Shown in pieces: positions 36,560-47,699 of a stretch of DNA of 64,000 nucleotides. This stretch comes from Blasia pusilla. Taxonomy: Eukaryota > Marchantiophyta > Marchantiopsida > Blasiales. A model generated the notes under the pieces. It was not told where the DNA came from. It searched no databases and saw only the letters and a list, made by a program, of their open reading frames with translations. Location of the stretch: contig CM114273.1 of NCBI GenBank assembly GCA_050084515.1, positions 34,472,001 through 34,536,000 of the forward strand. Direction: 5' to 3'. Position 1 is the stretch's first letter, and each line of letters starts with the position of its first letter. Made by a program: the position numbers and the translations under genes.

Positions 36560-37480
36560 TATATGGCGAGTGCAAAGACAAAAGTTGAGGCATCGATTGC
36601 GATTTACGAGAGGAGCCACTCGAGCGTCAGAGCCACGTGGTGCTACTGTGGAGTTGGACCCACAGAGGGTGAGGCTGGGAGGCAGGTTAGGCTTCCCCAG
36701 TCATTCTTGTTGTCTAAGGTGCTTAGGACTCCATCCATGGTTCCTACGCAGCCTATTGAGCCGACAGTGGGGACTGAGGCATCTACATTGCGTGTAGTAG
36801 ACACGGATGCAGCATCCAATGCAGTATTGCGGATGGCAACTTCAATGTTGGGATCCCCATTGTTTTCGGCCACGGAGCTGATGGCTTTAGGAGTTGACTT
36901 AGCTCTTGTATTTCAATTAGCAGCCACGTTATGTGAACGTGGGGGTGTTATTGCTACACGTGTTGAGGTGGATGAGGGTGTTGCGGTGGAGCGACCCTCT
37001 ATGTCAGGAGTAGCATTGAGTACCAGTGCTACTTGGCAAGCAGCAGCGGCGAAGATGGATGCATTACTAGCCCAGCCAACCATTGATCGTGAGAGGCTTA
37101 CACCTGGTGTATATATGTTGGACAACCGAGTGGGATCTTCCGATTGGTGAGTCCTACAGACAGTGTATAGACCAGATAGAGTCTTGTTAGACTCGGTGCT
37201 CAACCTTGATGTTGGGAAAGACGGCATGTATTGGTTTGGGTATTCGGAGGTCGTGCTTGAGCCTTGCCCATTCCGATTCAAACATCACTTGGAGGAGCCA
37301 ATGATAAGTCTCAATTCATGACACGGAGAAGTTTTCATGACAGTTGAGACCAGATCATGCGATCGATAGCTCCCGGTTGGGAGTATCTGCGCTAGTCACA
37401 TCACCGAGTCGTATGATGTACTAGTTGGAGGAGCTTGATGATTGTACCCGATGGGTTTTGGATGGATTATCGATCGAGAC
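36560..37480 (+). pseudogene. pro: Element 2 protease region, degenerate active site
   Basis: 36563-37150 reads through PLFSATELMALGVDLALVFQ, LCERGGVIATRVEV and WQAAAAKMDALLAQP, matching element 3 (63130-63350). The expected VLLDSGAQP active site appears near 37183 as VLLDS followed by a frame change. The distal block, GGA.LYPMGF with a stop before it, follows near 37430. It is clearly non-functional as written. Confidence 0.72.
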
Positions 37481-37888
37481 AAAGCGTCTTACAGCAGACT
37501 GGTTGGCAGTCCGGGATGGACGTATGAGCCAAGTTCTGTGAGATTTATTTCGGGGCTCGACCAGAGGGTCTTCCCAACAAGCAGTGTTAGCATCCTGGGT
37601 GGTTTTAGTGGAGTAGTCACTTGGCCAGGAGACTTTTTGGAGGGTAATATTTCTGCTATGGATTCTCCTGCGCATGAGGAGGTAGAGGAGGTCCCTATTT
37701 TTGCAGCAGTGGCATCCTCATCGTTGGATATGCCACTTTGGAGTTCATGTGGTGCACTACGGCAGGAGGCTGATCGCCTAGTGTAGGAGGCTTGGTGTGA
37801 GGCTACTATACCTCACGAGGAAGAGGAGGCCCCACGGCGGACTCCTACCGCCCAGCTTGGTTATCCCTTTGGATACTACACCCATTGT

Positions 37889-38880
37889 ATGGCAAAGTAT
37901 CCGCCGGAGGGCATTTGTGTGTTAGATCTCTTTGGTGGGATTAACACTGGTTTGGATGCAGTGTTGCAGGCCGGTATTCCTGTGCGGAGATACGTGTATG
38001 TGGAGCGAGATGCGACGGCCCAAAGAGTCTCATCCCGACATATTTGTCAGTTGATGCGGAGATATCCTGAGTTGTTTCCGCCATCACCTATTCGTGGGTA
38101 CCAGTGTGCTTTACCATCACACATTGCATTGTTGGGGGCGCAGGACCTTGAGAGGGTTGGTCATGTGGATTTGGTGATTGCTTTGGATGGCCATGTCGGG
38201 TCATACACGTCGGTCGTGGTGAGGGGATTACATGACCCTAGGTCTCGATTGTTTTGGGAGATGTTACGGTGTTACGACATCTTCAGTTCATCAGCACGTG
38301 TTCTCAGCTTACATTCTGGAGAATGTTCCATTGTTGGGTGACACTCGGACCCGGATGATGGCGAGTGTTCATGAGGTGCGGTCTTGGATTGGACCAGCGG
38401 TGTTGTTGGATGCAACGCGAGTTGGCTCGCGTGCACATCGTCCACGCTTGTGGTGGAAAAACTTGTTGCCTAGGGAGGTTCTAATCGAGCATATGATGTA
38501 GTGCAGCGAGATCCTCGCCTTACACTGGATAGTATCTTGGATACTGGGCGACCTTCTCAAGTGGTGAGGGTGATTGATCGGTCACCCATGGCAGTAGTGA
38601 ACCGTGTGGGCCAGCCTAGGATGGCACTACCCACATTTTTGAGTTTTCCCGCGTCACATGCCTACAGGGAAGGTGGTCCGGGGCTTGTATGGGATTCTCA
38701 TGTGCGACAGTTGGTGGAGCCTAACGCTGATGAGAGAGAGCGTGCGATGGGATTTACTACAGGCGTGACAACGGTTGCTTCTATTTTTGAGGCTTCACGA
38801 CGTCATGTGTTGGGTCAGGCCATGGACCTGAATTGTTTGACTTGGATTTTGAGTCTTGGTATGGCCGAGCAGCGTCGACT
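37889..38880 (+). pseudogene. Element 2 cytosine-5 DNA methyltransferase domain (DNMT3-type), frameshifted
   Basis: Motif I is VLDLFGGINTG (near 37920), followed by VRRYVYVERDATA, equivalent to the cofactor-binding strand. GAQDLERVGHVDLVI precedes motif IV. The catalytic Pro-Cys codons (38191-38196, WPCR) are in a different frame from motif I. Then come LFWEML, YILENVPLLGD (motif VI), LLDATRVGSRAHRPRLWW (motif VIII), ERERAMGFTTGVT and RHVLGQAMDLN (motif X). The catalytic residues are therefore retained across two frameshifts and one further break near 38498. Alignment with element 1 is collinear over the whole domain. A C-terminal tail of about 75 residues links to RT. Confidence 0.88.
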
Positions 38881-39109
38881 TCGGACTATGTCTGTGGGTC
38901 TTCCACCCCTTGTAATGAGCTCGATGGCTATCAGGACGGTAGAGGCATCGGTTGGGGGCGAGGAGAGTAGTATTTTGCATCCTTGGAGTAAATGGGATGT
39001 AATGGCTGGGCATGTGGAGTTGGTTGCTCATGCTGGTGGAGGAGTTATTTGCTCAGATGATGGTATAGCTAAGAGTGTACCATCTTGTGAGGGGGTTGCG
39101 TAGCAGCCA

Positions 39110-39990
39110 ATGGCATCGTCCTCTCCCTCTAGTGTGCGAGTGGAGAAGACTTGGAAGCCATTACTTGGGCCCAAGCTTACGGGAGGTGAGAAACGACGCT
39201 TGACAGAGTTCCTACGTGCTTATAGGAGTTGTTTTGCCTTTAGCATGAAGGAGTTGGGTTCTCTGGTTGGACCCGGTATACGGATTGATTTGGCTAGTGA
39301 TACGCCAATCTTCCGTCGTCCCTACCGATATAGTGATATGGAGAGGGACCTGATTCAGAGTAGGACGTTGGACCTTTTGGAGGGTGGATTAGTGGAGTTG
39401 TCGCATGGAGAGTATGCATCAGCCACTGTCATGCCTGCTAAAAAGAATATGCATGGCAACTACACGGATAGGCGGATGTGTGGAGATTACCGTCCTATCA
39501 ATCGGCAAACCAAGGCCGATAGGTATGCCATGCCTACACCTGAGGAGATCTTTGATGTGGTGGGACAGAAAAGATTTTCAGATTTTGGATCTTCGAGGAT
39601 ACCATCAATTGTCGATTCGGGAGAGTGACAAGGCCAAGACAAAGATTTTGGGGTGTCAACTCATGGCAAGGATTGTTTGTACAAGTGGAAATTCTTACCC
39701 TTTGGGTTGAAGAATGCACCTACCGAAGTTTCAAAGAGTGATGGACAGGATCCTAGCGGGGTTGGATTTTGTTCGGTGTTACATTGATGATATCTTGGTG
39801 TTCAAGAACACGGTGGAGGAGCATCGATACATTTGCAGATGGTGTTTGAGCGGTTGAAAGCTCATGGTCTACGTTTGCATCCGGAAAGTGTAAGTTCTTC
39901 CATGAGGATGTTGAGTACTTGGGTCATGTGATCTATCCAGGTGGTTTGGGAGTTCGGCAAGCAAAGGTGGAGGCTATTGCACTTATTCCG
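39110..39990 (+). pseudogene. pol: Element 2 reverse transcriptase, frameshifted
   Basis: The N-terminal part is open to 39628 with FRRPYRYSDMERDLIQ, GDYRPINRQTKADRYAMPTPEEIFD and the start of the LR.YHQL block, which continues in another frame (39405-39710). The catalytic YIDD is at 39780-39791 with ILVFK following, and LGHVIYPGG near 39915. It copies element RNA into DNA. At least three frame breaks are present. Confidence 0.9.
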
Positions 39991-40149
39991 TCCGGTAGAT
40001 GTGAGTAGAGTTTGAGCATTCATGGGATTGGCAAACTACTATCGGAGGTATGTGAAGGGATTTAGTGCTATGGCAAAGCCTTTGAACCAATTGATGAAAT
40101 CAGATCAAGAGTGGCACGAGGAGATGATCGGGAGAGAGCTTTTGTGGAG

Positions 40150-40560
40150 CTTAAGGCCCAGTTGGTGGCGGCGCCTATCTTGAGGAGACCTATCGAGGGC
40201 GCCCATTGATTACACACCGATTGGAGTAGGTTGGGACTTGGAGCGGTGTTGACACAACATGATGATGAGCACATGGAGTTTGTGGTGGCCTATGCAAGTC
40301 GTTCGAATAATGCAAATGAGTCGCGCTATAGTTCATATGAGGGAGAGTGTTTGGCGGTTGTGTGGGGGTGGGCACACTTTAGGTGTTACTTGTTTGGCAC
40401 TACGTTTACCCTTGTTACTAATCATCGCCGCTCAAGTGGTTGATAGAGTCCGATAAGCTTACAAGGAAGCTTGCACGGTGGGCTCTTATCTTACAAGAGT
40501 ATGACTTCGGGTGGTACATAGACCTGGAGTTGCCAACTTTGATGTTGATGGGTTGAGTAG
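40150..40560 (+). pseudogene. Element 2 RNase H domain, frameshifted
   Basis: TDWS (40216-40227) carries the first catalytic Asp. It is followed by LGAVLTQHDDE, VAYASRSNN, YSSYEGECLAVVWG.AHFRCYLFG and TLVTNHR, where TDH would be expected. The protein would degrade RNA in the hybrid and process primers. A frameshift near 40440 disrupts the end. Confidence 0.85.
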
Positions 40561-40829
40561 GAACCCATGTACTAGCCAAGAGGATACAATCGGGGCTAGA
40601 TGGCATGGCGAGGTTGATGAGGAGATGGTGCCAGGTTGGCATGCATCCGCCTTTTATGTTGGTTAGGTGGACTCTAGTATGGAGGACCACATGATATCTT
40701 ACTCTAGTCGAGGGTAGATGGCCACCTTTAGATCCTAAGGTTGGAGATGGTGGCACGGATCAGCGTGATATTCATGATGATGCGTTGGTGTTGGAGTTCC
40801 TACGGACCAAGAGGGTGCCAGGCATAGTG

Positions 40830-42090
40830 AGTGCCAAGGAGCGAGACCGTGTTCTCTAATGTGCTAAGAGGTATCGATTGGAGGGAACACATATTCTCTC
40901 GCGTGTGGGAGGATGGTAGAGTACGAGTAGTGCCACATTTGGCTCAGAGAGAGCGCATTGTGCGACATGCCCATGAGGAGTTGGGACATTTTGGGGTAAA
41001 GCGACGTATAGCTTACTCCTTGGCCGAGATTGGTGGCGTGGCATGCATACTCAGTGCACCGCTTGGTGTCACGTTGTATGGTTTGTGACCGGTGAGGGCA
41101 TCATTTAATGCCCCTACACCACAATTACACCCCTTGCCTATTATGGGGTTGGGTTACCGTTGGAGTGTGGACTTTGCGGGACCGTTATCGTTGGATGCAC
41201 GACATCATCGATATGTGTTGGTGATGGTGGAGCACTTCTCCAAGTGGATTGAGTTGGTGGCATTACCGGACAAGGCAAGTGAGGGAACGGCGTAAACGTT
41301 TCTGGATAGAGTGCTTAGTCATTTTGGTACACCAGCTGAAGTGCTGACCGACCAGGGTACAGAGTTTCAAGGTGAGTTTCAAGTCTTGTGTGACAAGGCG
41401 TTGATTGATCATCGGACCACGTCTCGAGATCATCCAGAGGCGGATGGTTTGGCTGAGCGTGTGGTTAAGACGGTGAAAAGGGCATTGCGCAAGTATGGCC
41501 TACAGAAGGGGCATCTTGGAGACTGGGATATTCAGTTGCCATGGTTAGCCATGGGGTATAGGTTCAATCGCCAAGCATCCTTGGCTTCCTTCTCACCTTA
41601 TTTTCTGTTATACGGCCGAGATCCGGACTTGCCAACAAAGAATTGTCGGGAGTCTAGTGAGGTGGTGAACCTTGATGACCCAGAGATGTGGATGAGGGTG
41701 TGTTCTCAACGGGCGGAGCTCTTTCGGAGAGTTATGTCAACAGCCTTTGAGAATCTTGCCATTGCTCAACATAGGGATACGTTGCGGTATGCAACCATTG
41801 GGGGTGTAGGTTATCGACCATCGATTCGTAGGTTCCATGTGGGGACTATGTCTATTTGCAGCATTGATTGCACCGACAACGTTGGATGTGACGGCAGCCG
41901 CACTATTTTACGATTGCGCGAGGTGTTAGCTCTCGGAGTTCTCATGTTGGAGGGTCGTGATGGAGTTGTTTGGAAGGACCATGTGCGTAATTGTGCGCCA
42001 TGTCATCTTCCAAATGTGGATGGTATCATTGACCCAAGCTTAGCCATGATACGTGCTAGCTTGAGGTGCATGTTGTGTGGGTCTCACCGG
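40830..42090 (+). pseudogene. Element 2 integrase
   Basis: The HHCC zinc-binding region is RHAHEELGHFG near 40965 and CMVC across a frameshift near 41080. The catalytic core has Asp in SVDFAGPL (41168), Asp in LTDQGTEF (41350) and Glu in GLAER (41455), about 35 residues apart, so the DDE triad is intact. 41311-42090 is open; a TAA at 41293 separates it from the first part of the core. The C-terminal part has LLYGRDPDLPT and a CAPCHLP segment before the PHD finger. The role would be insertion of cDNA into host DNA. Confidence 0.9.
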
Positions 42091-42208
42091 TAACGCGCCC
42101 GTATGTTGGTGTGTGATCGGTGTTCTAGGGGTTGGCACATGATGTGTTTGACTCCACGTTTGGATGTCGTTCCTCTTTGGAAGGTGGGTTTGTCCTCGAT
42201 GTACTTAG
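42067..42208 (+). pseudogene. PHD finger at the C-terminus of element 2 pol
   Basis: The zinc-ligand pattern is C4HC3: CMLC (42067-42078), 11 codons including a TAA at 42091, then CDRC, four residues, WH, two residues, C, LTP. After a one-base frame change near 42175 it ends WVCPRC, with last Cys codon 42200-42202. TAG at 42206 follows after one codon, so this was the natural end of the polyprotein. Spacing fits the PHD family, whose members usually bind histone H3 tails. By position it takes the place of the chromodomain found at integrase C-termini of chromoviruses. It is broken by one stop and one frameshift. Confidence 0.82.
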
Positions 42209-42382
42209 GAGAGGTAGATGACTTGATCTTTTGCATGATATGGATTACAGATGTGCGACTAACGATGGGGCAACCTAGCACCCGGCCTTCTGATTTGGGC
42301 ACCCAAGAAGGTGTATAGCATGTAGTAGATGTATAAGGCTACATGGGAGTTAGAGGGACCTAACCGCCAGTTAGGGGGGCGA

Positions 42383-42955
42383 GTTGTGGTACACTTGCGT
42401 TTGTGGATACTCTCGTCTATGTTATGTACGTATGTGAGTATGGTATGTCAGCGATGTATGTTGTATGACGATGTGGATTCGCACGACAGCTGTCATGACC
42501 ATACGGATTATGTCGTAGAGTATAGTGTGCTAATAGAGGCCATTCCTTATGTAGGACCGTAGTGGCTTGGTAGAGATGCGGTTCCATACATAGGGTTGGG
42601 GGTTACTCAGTTGGGGGTGAGTTTCCCAGTAGGGTTGGAGGATATAAGGTGGAGTGCACTCAAAGAACAATCAGTTCTTTGAGTTGAGCCTGTTGCGTTG
42701 GGAGTTAACCTTGGTAGTGAGTAGAGCTCTTGGCTATGGTGTTTCCCGCAAGCTTCGACCTAGATTCTCCCATTGTGGAGTAAAGGTTTGGCTCGATTGT
42801 ATGTGATTGTAAACGTGTTTTATGACAGTAGGTCTTTCACGGATTTCAGTTGTGGTACACTTGCGTTTGTGGATACTCTCGTCTATGTTATGTACGTATG
42901 TGAGTATGGTATATCAGCGATGTATGTTGTATGACGATGTGGATTCGCACGACAG
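42383..42955 (+). repeat. 107-bp direct repeat on both sides of the 3' LTR core
   Basis: 42383-42489 and 42849-42955 are almost identical (GTTGTGGTACACTTGCG...TCGCACGACAG, one difference seen). They directly abut the LTR core. The 5' LTR lacks this sequence. Confidence 0.93.
42491..42848 (+). repeat. 3' LTR of element 2 (core)
   Basis: 358 bp, TGTCATGACC...GGATTTCA, matching the 5' LTR. A purine-rich AGTTAGGGGGGCGAG lies not next to it but at 42370-42383, so the functional LTR may start at TGTGG (42385). The hairpin after the TATA box is retained, though its loop differs from the 5' copy. Confidence 0.88.
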
Positions 42956-44005
42956 ATCTTATGAATGGTTTACTTACTACTATAGATTGGAGTATGTCCA
43001 TAATTATATGGCAAGTCCTATTTTTTGGCCCAAACTACTACTTTAGGAGTTTACTACGCATGTTTTTTTTATGAGTGAATGTTGCGGGAATCTATTGCAA
43101 GTACTTTATGAGACCTTTGAAAATATATGGTCTCTACAAGTGGGAATTTTGTTACAAGTGAATTGCGAGTGTTCCTTATTTGCAAGTTCTTCAAATCGAG
43201 GTATTTTTTCGAGTCCCCAAATCTGCAGTATACTTATAGTTTACTCTTAGTGCATTGGAAAACTTGCAATTACCACAATCACAAACTACTCCCAAAAATT
43301 CAGGTAATTGTGAGTCTTGCAAACCTAGTTTCTTACACTCGTAGCACACTTGTAATATTTTTGCGAGGTTCTTGCAACGTAAAAAGTATGAAAATTACTA
43401 GACTCGCTAAATTATGAGTGCTAAAGCCTGAGAGCGGCTTGTAGTAGGCGTGCAGGGCGGCTTGGGCTCCCATTGGGCGGGCTCCGTCCCCAAGTTGAGC
43501 CCGCACAGAGCCCGCCTTGCAAGCATGCCGCAGGCTACAAAATGGGGTTGGACGAGCTTGGGTCTACGTTACAGGCTCGGCGAGGTCAAGGGCAAACTTG
43601 GGTGTGGGAGGGGGACGTGTTGGGCATGTGCGTTTCCATGCAATCTTGCAAGGGGGAGATGTATGATGTGAATGAGAAGATGATGGATATATGATGATAG
43701 GAGGTAAGTAAGTTGGGGAAGGAGGACGAGTTTTGATAATGATAGAATAGATGAGGATTGGAAGAAAGTGTTCAGATAAGGTATGAGAGGAATGGTAGAA
43801 TGAACATTATTCATCTAGATGAATTATGGCATATTTTAAAGTAATTATTTATTGTGCAAAATATGTTAGCATATTATAAATATATTAGCTAAAGATCTAG
43901 CATAACTAAGGAGTTTCTTATGCTTAATATGGTTTTCTTTGCGTTTTTCAAGTTGGCTTGACCCTTGATCAATTTATGTAATGGAAAGGAATATAAATGG
44001 AAGTG
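42956..44005. other. Sequence downstream of element 2, no gene recognised
   Basis: Mixed sequence with a GC-rich stretch (43440-43650) containing short ORFs of no known family. There is no clear repeat boundary. Confidence 0.4.
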
Positions 44006-44450
44006 GGAAACTAAGTAGGAGATGACATTTCAAGCATTGAAGGAGGCTTTCTAACATGCACCTATTTTGAAGTGGCATGATCCAAGAAAGCTTATAAAAT
44101 TTTCAATGGATGTGTCAAGTTCAACTATGGGAGGATCTTACAACAAGATCTAGAGTGGTAAGATGGCAAACACCAAGTTCCTTTCTTATCTAAGAAGTTG
44201 TTGGCTCCACAACTATCACACAACGAAGCAGCATGAACTATCAATTGTGTTGGACACCAAGCATTTTCGTAACTATCTTGAAGACAAATCGGTCATTGTG
44301 GAGATTGACCATAATCCACAGTCTATTTATACACACAAAAAGTTGTGAAAACAACAAATCCTCTGTGTCAAATATAGACAAACACTCAACATGCCTATTG
44401 TGTGTGTGGAAGGGGAATTCCAAATTGCGTAAGCTTTAACATGTATGCCC
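44006..44450 (+). pseudogene. Relic of a Ty3/gypsy RNase H domain, unrelated to elements 1-3
   Basis: Across several stops the frames read FQALKEAF, APILKWHDP.K, FSMDVSS, ELSIVLDTKHFRNYLEDKS and VEIDHNP. This is the standard RT connection/RNase H signature (DAS, E, KHFR.YL, TDH-type Asp). The sequence is AT-rich and heavily mutated, so it is older than elements 1-3. Confidence 0.75.
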
Positions 44451-44892
44451 ATGTTGAATCATATAATGGAGATCAAGATCCCTTCCCTATTTAAAATTCA
44501 AGATTAGATTTCTTCCCCTATCCTGTTGAAAATTAAACTTAAAACATCTTGTTAAGTCTTCTTTTGTTTAAAAATTAAAAATACCTTTATAAATTCCTTA
44601 TGAATCCCAAGGCAAGCAACATGAAGGAGAAAAAAAAACTCTAAGATGATTATATTTATATTGCAATAGTGTGCAACAAGTGATTTGCACAAAATCCAAT
44701 CCAAGCTTCTTCATTAGGAGTAGGATTGCTCATCATCAAAAGTATAATATACAGGGTAGTCGCTTAACATTTTCCTCCACGACTTATGTCAAATATTGGA
44801 GGGTGTGGATTAATCAAGATGGTGTCCTCCCTTTCTATTGCAAGGTTTAAGGTTTAAGCCCATTTGCAACAAGCCCTCTACCGAGCTACATA

Positions 44893-45695
44893 TGAAGCCT
44901 TTTGAGGTGGGATTTTTTTCAGTCTTGTTTCCCTTTACTAAGTTAAGGGAAGGATAACAAAGAGGGAATATATTTCAATTCTTCCATCAAATTTTCTCTA
45001 AAAATTTATTGTATATTTTAATTTATTACCCCCAAGTTCCCTTAAAATTTCCCTAGTGTTTCTTATTTGTCTAAGCATGTATTCCTTATCTTTTCCAAAA
45101 CCTAAACCCCTAATCTGCCTTCAAAATTTGAAAATTGGAAAATTAAATACAAGTGACAATGTTTGGCCTTTTTTTAATAAGGTGTCTCTACATGCCACGT
45201 GTGAAGGGATTTTTTTCTTAAATTTTCCCTCACTAGTCTAAGGGGAGAGTGATTAATAAGGAGGGCATATTCTTCAATTCATGCATTATTATTTTCATAA
45301 AAAGTACCTTGATCACCCTTCAAAATTTCCAAGTCTCTTCCCATTATTTATCCCTATCTTTTGTAGAAAAATACTTTCAGACAATCTATACATGGTTGTA
45401 TTAAAATAGACAAGTTCGTCTCTAGGATGAACATGGATAGACAATTCAGGACTTGTCCACGGACTTGGATTGCAAAAGATGGGGCACACATTTATAGTTC
45501 ATGGTGGAAGGCAAGATAAGGGCGGGTGGGGTAATAACGGGGGAGGTAGTGGAGGTGGGAGGAGGAAGAAACGAAATTTAATAAGGTCTTTTCGTATGCC
45601 CTATGTCAAACCTTTGAAGGGGTTTTTTCCTTAATTTTTCCTTTACTAAGCTAAACGGGAGTATGGACAACATGGAGGGTATATGCTTCAATTAT
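44893..45695 (+). repeat. Three diverged direct repeats of about 90 bp
   Basis: 44893-44990, 45202-45285 and 45615-45695 share TGAAG, then a T-run, TTTTCCCT.ACTA, a GGGA/GGGAG segment, GAGGG.ATAT and CTTCAATT. 45165-45200 and 45578-45614 also resemble each other, so the last two units are longer. Confidence 0.6.
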
Positions 45696-45699
45696 TTTA

Positions 45700-47690
45700 T
45701 TTTTTATATTCTAATGTCAAGCTTAACTTTAAAAAAATTCCTCATTTTTTAGGCATGCTAGAAATATCTAACCGGAAAAGTATGAAGTAAACTTCCTATT
45801 GTTGAAAATGTTCAATCGAAAAAATCCAACCGGGATAGTTTTCAAAAATATTTCCATGGCTAGATATGTTTATTGGGAATATTCTAGCAAAAGAATTCCC
45901 ACGTCTTGACACAAAGCCCATTCATTCCATAACGTGGCTTGTTGCCAAAATCCCAACACCAACCTCACAGTCCATCTTGTGCCCTTAGCTCAATCTTCAA
46001 GGTGGAATTCACACTCCAAACTCCTTTGGAGATCCTCCCCCTTATAGAGATATTTTCCCCTCTTCTTTCAAAGAATCGCTCTTGGGCCGCTTCTCGTGGC
46101 CCTCAACCTAAACTATCAATTTGACAGTTCGTGGCTTGTTTCAGGAACTCAACTTATATGTTCGTCCAAATATTTAGAGGGTTGAAACCATCTTATCACA
46201 AGCTTTCTAATGCCATTTTATTTATCACAAAATTATCTCGGTTCTAGTTGCCATGACCTCAAATGTGGATACTCATAAAATATTCGACTACAACCTAGCT
46301 TGAAATTTGATCCAACTCTTGTGGGATTTGAGATCTTCTCAAGTTCTACCTTGTGTTTGGTCGTGACTTTTTCGGGTTATTAACCATTATTATTCAAGGT
46401 GACTAGTAAGGCTCGTGTTTGGCTTTTGTGAATCATGCGTTGGTTGTCATATGCCAAGTAGTTTCTATCCTAGTATGTGCTCACTAGAGTTTTGATGTTC
46501 CAGATGCATGTTGACACCCGGTTGATTAAGCATATCGCGATCATACCTTTCATTCTAACCTTAGCTTATTATAGGGAAATGTTAAAAGAAAATCCTCATT
46601 GAAGGATTCCATACGTGGAATGTAGAGATAGTTTGTTATGAAAGAGGTATTTTAAATGGTATGATGAAATGATAAGAATATGAGTTAAGAAAGTTTTTAA
46701 TAGAAGATGGCAAAAGAAAAATGAATAGGAAGGACACTTGGGAAAATTTAAGGGGATTTTTTTTACAAAAATCTGAAATGAATTTAAACATAAAAATCAA
46801 TGGTAGAACTTTAACGCAAAACTCTTTGTTACATATGATCCCCTTAACTTATATTATCGGGAAAACATGAATAAATCCCCCTTCAAAAGTAACATGTTTA
46901 TAGAGCTTGTTAGAAAAAGGCCTTCAATAAGACTTGTCACTTGCACTATGCGTGGAATGTGATGGTAAGTGACATAATGTCCATTTTGGTTTGTTGTTGG
47001 AAACACGTGTAAGAAGAGAAGAACATGGTTGACTACACAATGTCCCCTTAAGATATAATCCTCCCATAATAATATAGATGAGTAAGTGCATGCCATGCAC
47101 TATCCTTTCCGATGACATTTTCCATACTAGATTTAGTCATAAAATAAAATAAAAATATTTTTATGACCCGAAATATATCGAGATTTTTTAAATGACAGTT
47201 TGTAGTTATGCCACAACACCCCTTTAATCGGAATGCTCTCACACCTCCAATAATGGATCCTAAAAATATATATCTTCTTAAAAGTTTTATAATTATTTTT
47301 AAAAACAGGTGCCTGATTGAGAGGGGTTGGGAAAACTAGAGGCACGTGTCGTAGCCATGGTGAACTTGAAAAGAATTCCTCCCATTAGCATATAGGAAAA
47401 TGTGGGCCCCATTCAGAAATCCGAGGGGAGTACCATCAAAGGCCCGTATGTCACAAGTGACACGCCCCGATAGGATGACGTGTGCCGCTCTATTAATGAA
47501 TAAATGAATAAAAAAAGGAAAAATGAGCATCAGCATGAAATAAACAGACCCTCGCAAGGAAATGATTCCGGAAAGAAAGACGGAGAAAGAAATAGCGCGC
47601 CTCGGGTTCCGGTCGCAGGTGAGGTCAACCCGGGTCAGGCGACTCGAGTAAAGTCAGCCGAACCACGGTCAGTTGGATATTCCGTGGAAT
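45700..47690. other. AT-rich intergenic region, nothing recognised
   Basis: No domain-bearing ORF or RNA gene is seen. GC rises from about 47340 towards the next gene's leader. Confidence 0.45.
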
Positions 47691-47699
47691 ATCTCGTGG

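Larger units (their letters stand above)
33191..42848 (+). mobile_element. Element 2: two-LTR Ty3/gypsy-like retrotransposon with methyltransferase and PHD finger
   Basis: Order: 5' LTR (33191-33554), PBS (33555-33563), leader, gag with two zinc knuckles (35030-36375), protease region (36560-37480), DNMT3-type methyltransferase (37889-38880), RT (39110-39990), RNase H (40150-40560), integrase (40830-42090), PHD finger (42067-42202) and 3' LTR (42491-42848). Integrase after RNase H is the Ty3/Metaviridae order. The LTRs differ by roughly ten substitutions and a few indels over 360 bp, so the insertion is not recent. No short target-site duplication flanks it. Frames are broken in every region; I counted at least one break each in gag, protease, methyltransferase, RT, integrase and PHD. 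Confidence 0.92.

Noticed and set aside
33191-42848. Retrovirus-like envelope gene in element 2
   Set aside because: Nothing between the PHD-terminal stop (42206) and the 3' LTR is long enough or has signal and membrane segments.
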